Assembly: GCA_963807775.1 (NCBI GenBank)
Contig: CAWECY010000010.1
Span: forward strand, 434,001 to 498,000
Reading direction: 5' to 3'
Origin: Bog-473 sp963807775
Lineage (GTDB): Bacteria; Actinomycetota; Acidimicrobiia; Acidimicrobiales; RAAP-2
DNA: 64,000 nt
Part shown: one piece after another, positions 9,482 through 18,996 of the stretch
How the letters are laid out: each line of letters starts with the position of its first letter
How positions within the stretch are numbered: the first letter of the stretch is position 1
Notes under the pieces: model-generated
Seen by the model: the letters and a program-made list of their open reading frames with translations, nothing else
What the model was told of the DNA's origin: nothing
Database searches by the model: none
Made by a program: the position numbers and the translations under genes

Positions 9482-10456
9482 TCAGGCCGGCAGGTCGCTG
9501 AGCAGCTCGGCCGCCAACCGCGACAGGCCCTGGCGCAGATCCGGCTGCGCAATGCCGGCGGTGGCCGCCTGCGCCTGGCCGACGTATTCGCGCGCCGCCT
9601 CCACCGAGGCGGCGATGGCGCCGGTGCCCACGACGATGGCGCGGGCCTTGTCGCGCTCGGGCTGCGCCAGCGGCTGGCCCAGCAGGGCGCGCAGGTCGGG
9701 CCCGGCGTCGGGGTCGGCCAGGGCCAGCAGGGCGGGCAGGGTGTAGACGCCCTCGGCCAGGTCCTGTCCCGCCGGCTTCTTGAGCTCACCGTCGGTGGCG
9801 GTGATGTCGAGGATGTCGTCGCGCACCTGGAACACCATCCCGAACTTGCGCCCGAACTCGGTGCAGGCGTCCACCTCGGCGGTGGGCAGCCCGCCGATGA
9901 GCGCGCCGATGCGGCACGAGGTGGCCATGAGCGCGGCCGTCTTGCCGCTGATCGAGTCGATGTAGTCCTGGTGGCTGCGCCCGATCTGGAAGGCCGAGCG
10001 CACCTCGGTCACCTGGCCCTGGCACAGCCGGCCGAGCGTGTCGGCCAGCAGGGCGGCGATGCCGGTGCCGAGGCCGGCCGCGATGGCGGCCGAGCGGGCC
10101 AGCAGGTAGTCGCCCGCCACGATGGCCACCAGGTTCCCGAAGCGGCTGTTGACGCTCTCGACGTTGCGCCGGATGGTTGCCTCGTCGATGACATCATCGT
10201 GGTACAGCGAGGCCAGGTGCACCAGCTCCACCGCCACGCCGCCCATGAGGTCGTCCTCGGTGGCGTCCCGGAGGCCTCCCGTGGCCGTGGCCAGGGCCAA
10301 CAGCGGCCTCAGTCGCTTGCCGCCGGCGGCGATGAGGTGGGTGGTCACTTCGTCCAAGAAGCCGTCACCGGTCACGACCGAGGCCGTGAGCAGGGGCTCG
10401 AGACGCTGCAGTCCCTCTTGCAGGCGGGGCAGGCCGAGGGCCTCGGTCGGGTTCAC
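9482..10456 (-). CDS. Long-chain polyprenyl diphosphate synthase
   Basis: A trans-isoprenyl diphosphate synthase of about 324 aa that adds isopentenyl diphosphate units to make a quinone side chain or carrier lipid precursor. GGKRLRPLLAL (IPP binding) and the first aspartate-rich motif HDDVIDEA (D87-D88, D91) are followed by GDYLLARSA, SGKTAALMATSC and the second motif FQVRDDILDITA. The start chosen is GTG 10456 (VNPTEALGLP), since upstream residues show no family similarity. Chain length cannot be read from the sequence: the residues before the first motif (LASLY) suggest a medium or long chain product as in heptaprenyl or menaquinone-type synthases. Divergent from clpC. Confidence 0.88.
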   Translation of the reverse strand: MNPTEALGLPRLQEGLQRLEPLLTASVVTGDGFLDEVTTHLIAAGGKRLRPLLALATATGGLRDATEDDLMGGVAVELVHLASLYHDDVIDEATIRRNVESVNSRFGNLVAIVAGDYLLARSAAIAAGLGTGIAALLADTLGRLCQGQVTEVRSAFQIGRSHQDYIDSISGKTAALMATSCRIGALIGGLPTAEVDACTEFGRKFGMVFQVRDDILDITATDGELKKPAGQDLAEGVYTLPALLALADPDAGPDLRALLGQPLAQPERDKARAIVVGTGAIAASVEAAREYVGQAQAATAGIAQPDLRQGLSRLAAELLSDLPA

Positions 10457-10638
10457 TGCCCGAAACGTTAGGTCAACGCTTGCCAAACCTGACAACTGGT
10501 TGGTGATGGGCGCGCAGGAAACCCCAGCCTGGGGGGTTCTTCTCCCCAAGGCCGAGCCCCCTCAGCTGCGGCCCGTTCCAACTAAGGCCACAGGTACACT
10601 GGACCGAGAAGCTAGAGAAGCAAAGAGAGGCGGTCAGG

Positions 10639-13149
10639 GTGTTCGAACGTTTCACCGACCGGGCACGGAGGGTGCTGGTGCTGGCGCAGGAAGAAGCGCG
10701 CCTGCTCAATCACAGCTTCATCGGTACCGAACACATCCTGCTGGGCTTGATCCACGAGGGGGAGGGCGTCGCGGCCAAGGCACTGGAGTCCTTGGGGATT
10801 TCGCTGGAGGCCGTGCGCGAAAAGGTCGAAGAGACGATCGGCATGGCCGGGACCGCGCCGAGCGGCTCGCCGCCGTTCACGCCGCGGGCCAAGAAGGTGC
10901 TCGAGCTGTCGCTGCGCGAGGCGCTGCAACTCGGGCACAGCTACATCGGCACCGAGCACATGCTTTTGGGTCTCGTCCGCGAGGGCGAAGGCGTGGCGGC
11001 GACGGTGCTCGTCAGCCTGGGGGCGGACCTCGGGCGGGTGCGCCAGCAGGTCATCCAGCTGATGTCGGGGAACCAGGGCAAGGAGTCCGTCGGTGCGGCG
11101 CAGGGCGCCAGCGCGGGCGACAACCCCTCGGGCTCGCCGGTGCTCGACCAGTTCGGACGCAACCTGACCCAGCTGGCCCGCGACGGCAAGCTCGACCCGG
11201 TCATCGGTCGTGCTAAAGAGATCGAGCGCGTCATGCAGGTGCTGTCGCGCCGGACCAAGAACAACCCCGTGTTGATTGGTGAGCCCGGCGTCGGCAAGAC
11301 GGCCATCGTCGAGGGGCTGGCCCAGCGCATCGTGGCCAACGAGGTGCCCGAGACGCTGACCGGCAAGCAGCTCTACACGTTGGATTTGGGCGCGCTGGTC
11401 GCAGGGAGCCGCTACCGCGGCGACTTCGAGGAGCGCCTGAAGAAGGTCCTGAAGGAGATCCGGACCCGGGGCGACATCGTCCTCTTCATTGACGAGATCC
11501 ACACGTTGGTGGGCGCCGGAGCGGCGGAAGGCGCGATCGATGCCGCCTCTATTTTGAAGCCGATGCTGGCGCGGGGCGAGCTGCAGACGGTCGGGGCGAC
11601 GACGATCGACGAGTACCGCAAGCATCTGGAGAAGGACGCCGCCCTGGAGCGGCGCTTCCAGCCGGTCAAGGTCGACCAGCCGTCGGTGGCGTTGACCATC
11701 GACATCCTGAAGGGCCTGCGCGACCGCTACGAGTCGCACCACGCCGTGAGCATCACGGATCAGGCGCTGGTCGCTGCGGCCAACCTGGCCGACCGCTACC
11801 TGGCCGACCGCTACCTGCCGGACAAGGCCATCGACCTGATCGACGAGGCGGGCAGCCGCCTGCGCATCCGGCGCATGACGACACCGCCGAGCGCCAAGAA
11901 GCTCGACGAGGAGATCACGCGGCTGCGCGCCGACAAGGAGGCCGCCATTGAGAAGGGCGCCTTCGAGCAGGCCAAGAAGCTGGCCGAGCAGGAGAAGGAG
12001 CGCCTGGACATCAAGGAGAGCCAGGAGGCCGAGCTGCGAGCCGAGGGCGTCGACCTGTTCGACGTCGTCGACGAGGAGGTCATCGCCGAGGTGCTGGCCG
12101 CTTGGACGGGGATCCCGGTCTACCGGTTGACCGAAGAGGAGACGGCCAAGCTCCTGCGCATGGAAGAGGAGCTGCACAAGCGGGTCATCGGCCAGGAAGA
12201 GGCCCTGAAGGCGCTGTCCCGGGCCATCCGCCGTACCCGGGCGGGGTTGAAGGACCCCAAGCGGCCGAGCGGGTCGTTCATCTTCTTGGGGCCGACGGGC
12301 GTCGGGAAGACCGAACTGGCCAAGACGCTGGCCGAGTTTCTCTTCGACGACGAGGACGCCTTGATCCAACTCGACATGTCCGAGTACATGGAGAAGCACA
12401 CCGTCTCGCGGTTGGTGGGTTCGCCTCCGGGCTACGTCGGTTACGAAGAGGGTGGCCAGCTGACCGAGGCCGTGCGGCGCAAGCCGTTCTCGGTCGTGCT
12501 CTTCGACGAGGTCGAGAAGGCGCACCCCGACGTGTTCAACACGCTGCTGCAGATCCTGGAGGACGGTCGCCTGACCGACGCCCAGGGCCGCTCGGTCGAC
12601 TTCAAGAACACGGTGCTGATCATGACGTCGAACCTCGGCACCGCCGACTTGCGCAAGTCCAACATGGGCTTCGCCAAGACGTCGGAGGCCGTGACCTACG
12701 AGCGCATGAAGGCCAAGGTCGACGAAGCGCTGAAGGCGCACTTCCGCCCCGAGTTCCTGAACCGGATCGACGAGGTGATCGTGTTCCACGAGCTGTCGCG
12801 GGCCGAGGTCACCGAGATCGTCGACCTCCTCATGTCGCGGACGGTCAAGCAGCTGTCGGACCAGGGCATCGGCCTGGAGCTGACGCCGGCCGCCCGCTCC
12901 TTCCTGGCCGAGCGGGGCTACGACCCCCAGCTGGGGGCGCGGCCGCTGCGCCGGGCCATCCAGCAGCTGGTGGAGGACCCGCTGTCGGAGCGCATCCTGT
13001 GGAAGGAGTTCCGGGTCGGCGAGACGATCGTCGTCGACGTGGAGGAGTCGCCCATCGACGGCGAGGCGCCGCAGCTCAGCTTCCGCGCCATTGAGGGGAT
13101 CGAGCCGCCGCCGCTCGAGTTGGCCGGCGCCGGCGCCGACCCCGAATAG
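10639..13149 (+). CDS. clpC: ClpC-type AAA+ unfoldase
   Basis: ATP-dependent chaperone that unfolds proteins and, with ClpP, degrades them. The N domain has two repeats (FTDRARRVLVLAQEEARLL; FTPRAKKVLELSLREA) in residues 1-145. D1 has Walker A GEPGVGKTA near residue 214 and LFIDEIHTLVG; a UVR domain (KLDEEITRLRADKEAAI) begins near 419; D2 has GPTGVGKTELAK near 551, VVLFDEVEKAHPDVFN and MTSNLG. It is 836 aa, normal for ClpC and distinct from ClpB by the UVR-type linker. GTG 10639 follows a GAGAGGCGGT region. Intact. Confidence 0.95.
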   Translation: MFERFTDRARRVLVLAQEEARLLNHSFIGTEHILLGLIHEGEGVAAKALESLGISLEAVREKVEETIGMAGTAPSGSPPFTPRAKKVLELSLREALQLGHSYIGTEHMLLGLVREGEGVAATVLVSLGADLGRVRQQVIQLMSGNQGKESVGAAQGASAGDNPSGSPVLDQFGRNLTQLARDGKLDPVIGRAKEIERVMQVLSRRTKNNPVLIGEPGVGKTAIVEGLAQRIVANEVPETLTGKQLYTLDLGALVAGSRYRGDFEERLKKVLKEIRTRGDIVLFIDEIHTLVGAGAAEGAIDAASILKPMLARGELQTVGATTIDEYRKHLEKDAALERRFQPVKVDQPSVALTIDILKGLRDRYESHHAVSITDQALVAAANLADRYLADRYLPDKAIDLIDEAGSRLRIRRMTTPPSAKKLDEEITRLRADKEAAIEKGAFEQAKKLAEQEKERLDIKESQEAELRAEGVDLFDVVDEEVIAEVLAAWTGIPVYRLTEEETAKLLRMEEELHKRVIGQEEALKALSRAIRRTRAGLKDPKRPSGSFIFLGPTGVGKTELAKTLAEFLFDDEDALIQLDMSEYMEKHTVSRLVGSPPGYVGYEEGGQLTEAVRRKPFSVVLFDEVEKAHPDVFNTLLQILEDGRLTDAQGRSVDFKNTVLIMTSNLGTADLRKSNMGFAKTSEAVTYERMKAKVDEALKAHFRPEFLNRIDEVIVFHELSRAEVTEIVDLLMSRTVKQLSDQGIGLELTPAARSFLAERGYDPQLGARPLRRAIQQLVEDPLSERILWKEFRVGETIVVDVEESPIDGEAPQLSFRAIEGIEPPPLELAGAGADPE

Positions 13150-13202
13150 CTGCCGCCTCAGCTCAGCTCAGCTCAGCTCAAAGCTCCCAGCAGTACCGGT
13201 AC

Positions 13203-13700
13203 TCACCGCGGAGCTGTCGAGCCGCTGTCGTCGTAGCCGGGCAACCGTCGAATCATGAAGTGCGGGCTGTCCGCGCCCACGGGTCCGTAGAAGATGCCCA
13301 GCCCTGATGTCGCCTCGAACCCGAAGCGCGTGTAGTAGCCCGGGTCACCCAGAAGGAGCAGCATGGGCCAGCCGCGCCGGGTGGCCTCGTCGATCATGGC
13401 GTGCATGAGCGCGGTCCCGATGCCGGCACCGTGCCGGGCTGTCACGACGCCCAGTGGCGCCACGGCGGGAATGGCCTGGCCGGCCAGGTCGCCGGTGGCC
13501 GCCAGCACGTGCCCGACCACGATGCCGCCGTCGTCGGCTACGAGCTCGAGCAGGTCGGTCCCGCGACGACGCTCCCACGTGCCGCGGACGATGTCGAGCT
13601 CTTCGCTGGCGTCACGGGTGTCGTCGGAGAAGGCGTCGTCGACGACGGCCAGGATGGCCGCGGCGTCCTCGGGGCATGAAGGCCTCACGTTGACGGTCAC
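13203..13700 (-). CDS. GNAT-family N-acetyltransferase
   Basis: 165 aa with the GNAT fold: VRPSCPEDAAAILAVVDDAF at the N-terminus, LVADDGGIVVGHVLA (beta4), APLGVVTARHGAGIGTALM as the acetyl-CoA loop (R/Q-x-x-G-x-G/A), and LLGDPGYYTRFGF, which marks the YhbS-like subgroup. The substrate cannot be told. GTG 13700 overlaps the stop of the upstream gene (13697-13699), so the two are co-transcribed. It converges on clpC; the 53 bases between contain a short CTCAG tandem repeat (about 13155-13180) and no clear terminator. Confidence 0.8.
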   Translation of the reverse strand: MTVNVRPSCPEDAAAILAVVDDAFSDDTRDASEELDIVRGTWERRRGTDLLELVADDGGIVVGHVLAATGDLAGQAIPAVAPLGVVTARHGAGIGTALMHAMIDEATRRGWPMLLLLGDPGYYTRFGFEATSGLGIFYGPVGADSPHFMIRRLPGYDDSGSTAPR

Positions 13701-14704
13701 CCCGGCACGCGCACCGAACAGGCCACCGCACGGTGGTCGGAGAGGTGGCCGACGGGCACCACGGTGGGGCGCCGCGCCTCGAGGCCGCGCACGAGCAGCC
13801 AGTCCAGCTTGAGCGGCACGTGGTCGGGCAGGCCGCGTGCATCGTGCTCGGTGGTCGGCGCCGCCACGTTGGCGTCGTTCCAGGCGAAGCCGTGAGCGGC
13901 CGCCACCTCGAACAGCGGCTCGTGCGCCACCGGCCAGGTGAAGCGCGTTGGCTCGGTCGCACGGAGGACACGCTGGCGCGTGCGATCGAAGAGCTCCTCG
14001 AACCCGGCGCCGAGCGTGTTGAAGTCGCCCCCGACGATGGCCGGTCCGCCCTCCGCCCGTTCTTCGACGGCGCGCAGCAGCACCTCCATCTGCTCGGCCC
14101 GGTGACCGGCGTCGGTCCGGTTCTCCAGGTGGGTCGAGGCCACTTGCACCGCCATGCCGTCGATGGTCACGGTGGCGAGGACGGCCATGCGGCCTCCGAC
14201 GCGGGGCTGGGACGGGTCGGCGAACCAGCCGTCGCCGGGCAGGCGTACCACGGCCGGGTCGACCACCTCAGCGGGCGACACGACGGCGTTGCCGTGCAGG
14301 CCACGAGAGTTCTCCTGACCCGCCGCCTCGCGCTGCTCCAACAGATCACCCAAACCCAGCTCTACGAACTCGACGCCAAACGCGTAGCCGGCGCCGAGCG
14401 CACCCGCCAGCACGTCGGGGATGTCGTCGTTGTCCGTGCGCGCCATGCCCGAGTCCAGCTCCGAGAGCAGGGCGATTCCTGGGTCACAGCCCTCCAAGAG
14501 GGCGGCCAGTTCGGTGGGCCGGCGGCCGCGCTGGACGTTCCAGGTCACCACGCGGACCCACCCCCGCGGGTCGCGCCCGTTCGCCGGCGGACGCCCCTCG
14601 GTCTCGTGCAGGCAGGCCAGGCTGCCCAGCAGCTCGTCGTGGAACTCGGTATCGCCACCGCGGCCGGCCCAGGCGGCCCGGTCGAGCGCACTCGGTGTCT
14701 GCAC
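13697..14704 (-). CDS. Endonuclease/exonuclease/phosphatase-family protein
   Basis: About 335 aa with the metal-dependent EEP fold: VRVVTWNVQRG, LLSELDSGMART, STHLENRTDAG, AIVGGDFNTLG, LDWLLVRG and GHLSDHRAVACSV, i.e. the N, E, H, D-x-N and SDH catalytic positions. Such proteins cleave phosphodiester or phosphomonoester bonds in nucleic acids, phospholipids or inositols; the substrate is not evident. There is an N-terminal extension of about 60 residues before the first motif if GTG 14704 is the start. It is divergent from radA with only 52 bases between and overlaps the GNAT gene start. Confidence 0.8.
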   Translation of the reverse strand: MQTPSALDRAAWAGRGGDTEFHDELLGSLACLHETEGRPPANGRDPRGWVRVVTWNVQRGRRPTELAALLEGCDPGIALLSELDSGMARTDNDDIPDVLAGALGAGYAFGVEFVELGLGDLLEQREAAGQENSRGLHGNAVVSPAEVVDPAVVRLPGDGWFADPSQPRVGGRMAVLATVTIDGMAVQVASTHLENRTDAGHRAEQMEVLLRAVEERAEGGPAIVGGDFNTLGAGFEELFDRTRQRVLRATEPTRFTWPVAHEPLFEVAAAHGFAWNDANVAAPTTEHDARGLPDHVPLKLDWLLVRGLEARRPTVVPVGHLSDHRAVACSVRVPG

Positions 14705-14756
14705 ACACCGAGCATGGCATCTCGTCGCTGTGACAACCCATCCGTAGCGTGCCCAC

Positions 14757-16188
14757 ATGACCTCCACCCAACGGGCGCGCGCCGCGGTGTATGTGTGCGC
14801 GGCCTGCGAGACCACCTTGCCGCGCTGGGTGGGTCGTTGCCCGTCCTGTGGTGAGTGGAACACCTTCGGCCCGGTTCCCGCCTCGACGCCGACGGCGACG
14901 GCGAGCACGGCACGTGCCGTGCCCTTGCGCGCCGTCCCGACCGACGGCGCGCAACCGTTGCCCACCGGCGTCAGCGAGGTCGACCGCGTCTTGGCCGGTG
15001 GCGTCGTCGGCGGCTCGGTCACCTTGTTGTTCGGCCCCCCGGGCATCGGCAAGTCCACGCTGCTGTTCCAGGTGCTCTCGTCGGTGGCGGCCACGGGCGT
15101 CGACGTCCTGCTCGCCTCGGCCGAGGAGTCGCTGGTCCAGGTGGGTGGGCGCGCCGCACGACTCGGCCCCGTGCCCGCGCACCTGCTCGCGCTCGAGGGC
15201 CACGACGTCGACGCGATCGAGCGGGCGGTCGCCCGACACCGCCCGGCCCTGGTCGTGGTGGACTCGCTCCAGTCAGTCTCCGACCCAGCACTGCCTCAGC
15301 CGGCGGGCAGCCTGGCCCAGGTGCGCGCCTGCGTCGAGCGGTTCACCCGCATGGCCAAGACGAGTGGCGTGCCACTCGTCTTGGTGGGTCACGTCACCAA
15401 GGACGGTGATCCGGCCGGCCCGCGTGCCGTCGAGCACCTCGTCGACACCGTGCTCTCGTTCGACGGCGACCGCCACCACGCCCTACGTGTCCTGACCTCG
15501 GTCAAACACCGCTTCGGTCCCGCCGGTGAGGTCGGCATCTTCGAGATGCGTGACGACGGCCTGCGGGCAGTGCCCGATCCGGGTCCGCTCATGCTGGGCG
15601 ACCGCATGGCCGGCGTGCCCGGCAGCGTGGTGGTGCCCGTCCTGCAGGGCCGACGGCCTCTGCTGGTCGAGGTGCAGGCCCTGCTCGGGCCGGGCGCCGG
15701 CGCCACGGCGGCGCGACCGCACACGCTGGGCATCGACGCCGCCCGGGCCGGACTCCTCCTGGCCGTGCTGGCATGTCGGACCGCGGTCGAGCTCCCCGGC
15801 TCGGTCGAGCTCTACGTCGCCGCGGTGGGTGGCATCAGCGTCAGTGAACCGGCGGCCGATCTGGCGGTGGCTCTGGCCATGGCGTCGGTCGTCGCGCGAC
15901 CGGCCCTTTCCGTCGGATCTCGTCGCGTTCGGCGAGCTTGGTTTGGCGGGCGAGGTGCGCATGGTCCCCGGGGCGGAGCGTCGCCTGGCCGAGGCACAGC
16001 GTGCCGGCTTCACCCGCGCGTTGGTTCCCGCTTCGAGCTGCACCCCCGCCCCGGCGGGCATCACCGTGTTAGGCGTGCGCACGCTGACCGAGGCACTCGC
16101 CGTGGCCGGGAGCGACGAAGGCGGGTCCGCGACCGTGCCGGGTACGATGCCGGGGTGGTCGACGGTGACGGCGCCAGCCAGCCGCTGA
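14757..16188 (+). CDS. radA: DNA repair protein RadA/Sms (one frame break)
   Basis: RadA is a RecA-like, Lon-C-like branch-migration ATPase in recombination. The N-terminal zinc finger CAACETTLPRWVGRCPSCGEW has C-x2-C and C-x2-C; Walker A is GPPGIGKSTL, Walker B-type LVVVDSLQS, and the KNRFG-like motif reads VKHRFGPAGEVGIFEM. A Lon-like domain follows (GIDAARAGLLLAVLA, AAVGGISVSEPAADLAVALA). An extra base near 15900 shifts the frame; it resumes as RPFPSDLVAFGELGLAGEVR and GFTRALVPAS. Corrected length 476 aa, normal. It overlaps the start of disA, a common actinobacterial arrangement. Confidence 0.88.
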
Positions 16189-17217
16189 ACGACGCGCTGG
16201 CTCTGGTCGCGCCTGGCACGGCGTTGCGTGAGGGCCTCGACCGGATCCTCCAGGCGAAACACGGGGCGCTGATCATCGTGGGGGACGATCCCGCCGTCCT
16301 GTCGGTGTGCACCGGCGGGTTCCTGCTGGACGCCGAGTACTCGCCCCAGCGCCTGTCGGAGCTGGCCAAGATGGACGGGGCCATCATTCTGGCGGCCGAC
16401 GCCTCGCGCATCGCCCGGGCCAACGTGCACCTGGTCCCCAAGGCGACCATCGCCACCTCCGAGACGGGGACCCGACACCGCACGGCGGAGCGGGTGGCCC
16501 GCTCCATCGATGTGCCGGTCATCGCGGTATCAGAGGCCATGGCCACCATTGCCGTCTACCGCAACGAGAAGAAGCACACGACGCAGTCGGCCGGCTGGCT
16601 GATCGACCGCTCGAGCCAGGCCCTGGCGACCCTCCAGCGCTTCCGCTCGCGTTTCGACGACGCGCTCGAGCTCGCTGACCCGGCTCGAGATGGAAGACGC
16701 CGTCTCGGTGCGCGACGTAGTGGCGGTGCTCCAGCCCGGCGAGATGGTCCGCCGGATCGCCGAGGAGATCGAGAGCCACCTGGTGGAGCTCGGCTCGGAC
16801 GGCCGCCTCATCCACCTCCAGACCGAGGAGGTCAGTGCCGGCGTGGGCGACACGCTGGCTCTCGTCTTGCGCGACTACGCCGACGAGAAGGGGATCGCCC
16901 ATCTGCACTCCCTGTCACCCGACGCCCTCATGGACCTCCCGCGCGTGGTGACGGCGCTCAACCTGTCCGCGTCGACCGACCAGCTGCATGCTGAGCTCGC
17001 ACCACGCGGCTACCGGATGCTGCACCGTCTGCCGCAGCAGCTCTCCGAGACCCTCATTGAGCGGCTGGTCGGCCGCTTCGGGTCACTGCCCGAGATCCTC
17101 TCGGCGTCGGCGGCCGAGCTGGAGTCGATCGAGGGCATCGGTGCGGCCACGGCTCGCCATGTGCGCGATGGCCTGGCGCGCCTCGTCGAGGCCAGCATCT
17201 TCGAGCGATACGAATAA
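16155..17217 (+). CDS. disA: Diadenylate cyclase DisA (one frame break)
   Basis: DisA makes cyclic di-AMP and scans DNA for branched structures, which is why it is often paired with radA. The DAC domain has DGA (residues 74-76, in KMDGAIILA) and RHR (107-109, in GTRHRTAERVA). The C-terminal part after an extra base near 16680 has the linker and the HhH domain (LSASAAELESIEGIGAATAR). Start GTG 16155 gives a 353-aa corrected protein. It overlaps the radA end by 34 bases. With an unshifted frame the DNA-binding half would be lost, so the break is more likely a sequence error than a real truncation. Confidence 0.87.
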
Positions 17218-17231
17218 CCGGGTCGGTCTGG

Positions 17232-17237
17232 TAGAAT
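17232..17237 (+). promoter_or_regulatory. Putative -10 box of carD
   Basis: TAGAAT stands about 115 bases before the carD start in an A/T-richer patch just after disA. No good -35 hexamer was seen at the usual distance, which is common in Actinobacteria where CarD and RbpA help the polymerase. It suggests carD has its own promoter with a leader of about 110 bases. Confidence 0.35.
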
Positions 17238-17352
17238 AGAAGGCCACCGTCGGGCCGGCCGGGCCCGTCTCTGCAACGTCCGAACATCGCCGCCGTCGCG
17301 GCCGTGCGCCCTTCGTGGCGCATCCGGAGTATCCAAGGGAGTCCTGAGTCCT

Positions 17353-17832
17353 GTGTCCTTCAAGGTCGGAGACAAAGTCGTCTACCCCCACCACGGGGCT
17401 GCTGTCATTGAGAAGCGCGAGACCAAGGTCGCCTTCGGCGAGAAGCGCGAGTACCTGGTACTGCGGCTCGCCTACGGCGACCTCATCCTCAACGTGCCAG
17501 CCGACAACACCGAGGGTGTCGGCCTGCGCGAGGTGATCAACGACGAGGAGGTGGAGGAGGTCTTCGCCGTGTTGCGCAAGAAGGAAGCGCGTATGCCGAC
17601 GAACTGGTCCCGCCGCTACAAGAACCACTCAGAGAAGCTCCGCTCGGGTGACATCTACCAAGTGGCCGAGGTGGTGCGGAACCTGTCGATCAGGGACAAG
17701 GACAAGGGCCTGTCCGCCGGCGAGAAACGCATGCTCCAGCGGGCGCGCCAGATTCTCGTGTCCGAGCTGACCTTCGCCCTCAACGTTGACGAGGAGACCG
17801 CCGAAGAGCGTCTGAACGACGCCCTGACCTGA
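17353..17832 (+). CDS. carD: CarD-family transcriptional regulator
   Basis: CarD binds the RNA polymerase beta subunit and stabilises open complexes, especially at rRNA promoters. The 159-aa protein starts with FKVGDKVVYPHHGAAVIEKRE (RNAP-interacting Tudor-like domain, residues 2-22), has the basic/helical C-terminal DNA-binding part with SRRYKNHSEKL and LSAGEKRMLQRARQILVSEL, and ends in the usual Glu-rich stretch. GTG 17353 follows AAGGGAG. The gene is intact and sits before ispD, as in many Actinobacteria. Confidence 0.93.
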   Translation: MSFKVGDKVVYPHHGAAVIEKRETKVAFGEKREYLVLRLAYGDLILNVPADNTEGVGLREVINDEEVEEVFAVLRKKEARMPTNWSRRYKNHSEKLRSGDIYQVAEVVRNLSIRDKDKGLSAGEKRMLQRARQILVSELTFALNVDEETAEERLNDALT

Positions 17833-17854
17833 TCGCGCGCCGGGTCGCACGGTC

Positions 17855-18517
17855 GTGGGGGCGCAGGTGTGGTCGATCGTGGTGGCGGGCGGGTCCGGCC
17901 AGCGCTTCGGCGCCCTGAAGCAGTTCTCCATCCTGGGCGGGCGACCCGTGCTCGAGTGGGCCGTCGACGCCTGCCGGCCCTTCTCCGACGGGGTCGTGCT
18001 GGTCGTGCCGGTCGAGGCGGCGCACGCGGACGCCCCCATGCACGGAGCGGACGCGGTGGTCGTGGGCGGAGAGAGCCGCTCCGATTCGGTGCGGCGCGGC
18101 CTGACCGCGGTGCCGGCCGACGCCGGAGTGGTCCTGGTGCACGATGCTGCCAGACCACTCGCCACACCTGAGCTGTTCGCTGCCGTCATCGCCGCTGTGG
18201 TGGACGGGGCAGACGGGGCGGTGCCCGGCGTCCCGGTCCGTGACACCATCAAGGAGGTGGATGGCGCGGACAACGTGACGGCGACCCTCGATCGCACCAC
18301 GTTGGTGGCCGTCCAGACCCCGCAGGGCTTCCGGGCCGACGTCCTGCGCCGGGCCCACGAGCAGGGGCCCACCGACGCCACCGACGACGCCACGCTGGTG
18401 GAGGCACTCGGCGGGCAGGTCAAGGTGGTGCCGGGTGACCCCGGCAACCTCAAGATCACCACCACCAACGACCTGCGCGACGCCCAGCTCCGGCTTCTCA
18501 TCCCCCACGGCGAGTGA
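17855..18517 (+). CDS. ispD: 2-C-methyl-D-erythritol 4-phosphate cytidylyltransferase
   Basis: IspD forms CDP-methylerythritol in the non-mevalonate isoprenoid pathway. The CTP-binding motif AGGSGQRFGALKQF is at residues 11-24; GGESRSDSVRRGL, VLVHDAARPL, VPGVPVRDTIKEV, QTPQGFRADVL and TDDATLVEALGG are conserved. 220 aa from GTG 17855, 22 bases after carD. The stop overlaps the GTG of ispF. Together with the polyprenyl synthase at 9.5 kb it supplies the lipid and quinone isoprenoids. Confidence 0.93.
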   Translation: MGAQVWSIVVAGGSGQRFGALKQFSILGGRPVLEWAVDACRPFSDGVVLVVPVEAAHADAPMHGADAVVVGGESRSDSVRRGLTAVPADAGVVLVHDAARPLATPELFAAVIAAVVDGADGAVPGVPVRDTIKEVDGADNVTATLDRTTLVAVQTPQGFRADVLRRAHEQGPTDATDDATLVEALGGQVKVVPGDPGNLKITTTNDLRDAQLRLLIPHGE

Positions 18518-18996
18518 CCGCGTCCGTGCGCGTCGGCCAGGGCATCGACGTCCATCCCTTCTCCGAGGATCCGCACCGGCCGCTGGTGCTGGGTGGGGTC
18601 GTAATCGAAGGGGCCCGCGGCCTGAAGGGGCATAGCGACGCCGACGCGGTCTGCCACGCGTTGGCCGATGCCGTACTCGGGGCACTGGGGCTGGGCGATC
18701 TGGGCCGCCACTTCCCCGACACCGACCTGGTCTGGGAGGGGGCGGACAGCATGGCGATGCTGACCGAGGTGGTGCGGTTAGCGGCCAAAGAGGGGTTTGC
18801 CTGCGCCAATGCCGATTGCACTGTGGTGGCCGACGCGCCCCGCCTGGCCCCGCACACGTCAGCCATGGTCGAGCGGTTGAGCAAGGTCCTCGGCGCACCC
18901 GTGTCGGTCAAGGCGACGCGGGCCGAAGGGCTGGGCGCGCTGGGCCGGGCGGAAGGCATCGCCTGCCTCGCCGTCGTCTTGATGGAGGAGGCGTGA
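18514..18996 (+). CDS. ispF: 2-C-methyl-D-erythritol 2,4-cyclodiphosphate synthase
   Basis: IspF closes the cyclodiphosphate ring two steps after IspD. GQGIDVHPF (metal ligands D and H), GHSDADAVCHALADAVLGAL, GDLGRHFPDTD and the C-terminal VSVKATRAEGLGALGRAEG are all present. 160 aa, start GTG 18514 overlapping the ispD stop by four bases. Its stop overlaps the rlmB start (GTGA at 18993-18996), so ispD-ispF-rlmB are one unit. Confidence 0.94.
   Translation: MTASVRVGQGIDVHPFSEDPHRPLVLGGVVIEGARGLKGHSDADAVCHALADAVLGALGLGDLGRHFPDTDLVWEGADSMAMLTEVVRLAAKEGFACANADCTVVADAPRLAPHTSAMVERLSKVLGAPVSVKATRAEGLGALGRAEGIACLAVVLMEEA

Noticed and set aside
10612..12789. A 725-codon frame antisense to clpC
   Set aside because: It is a high-GC shadow of clpC, His/Gln/Leu-rich without any family motif.
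15890..16690. Programmed frameshifting in radA and disA
   Set aside because: No slippery heptamer with downstream structure was apparent, and the same kind of +1 change occurs in unrelated genes across the window.
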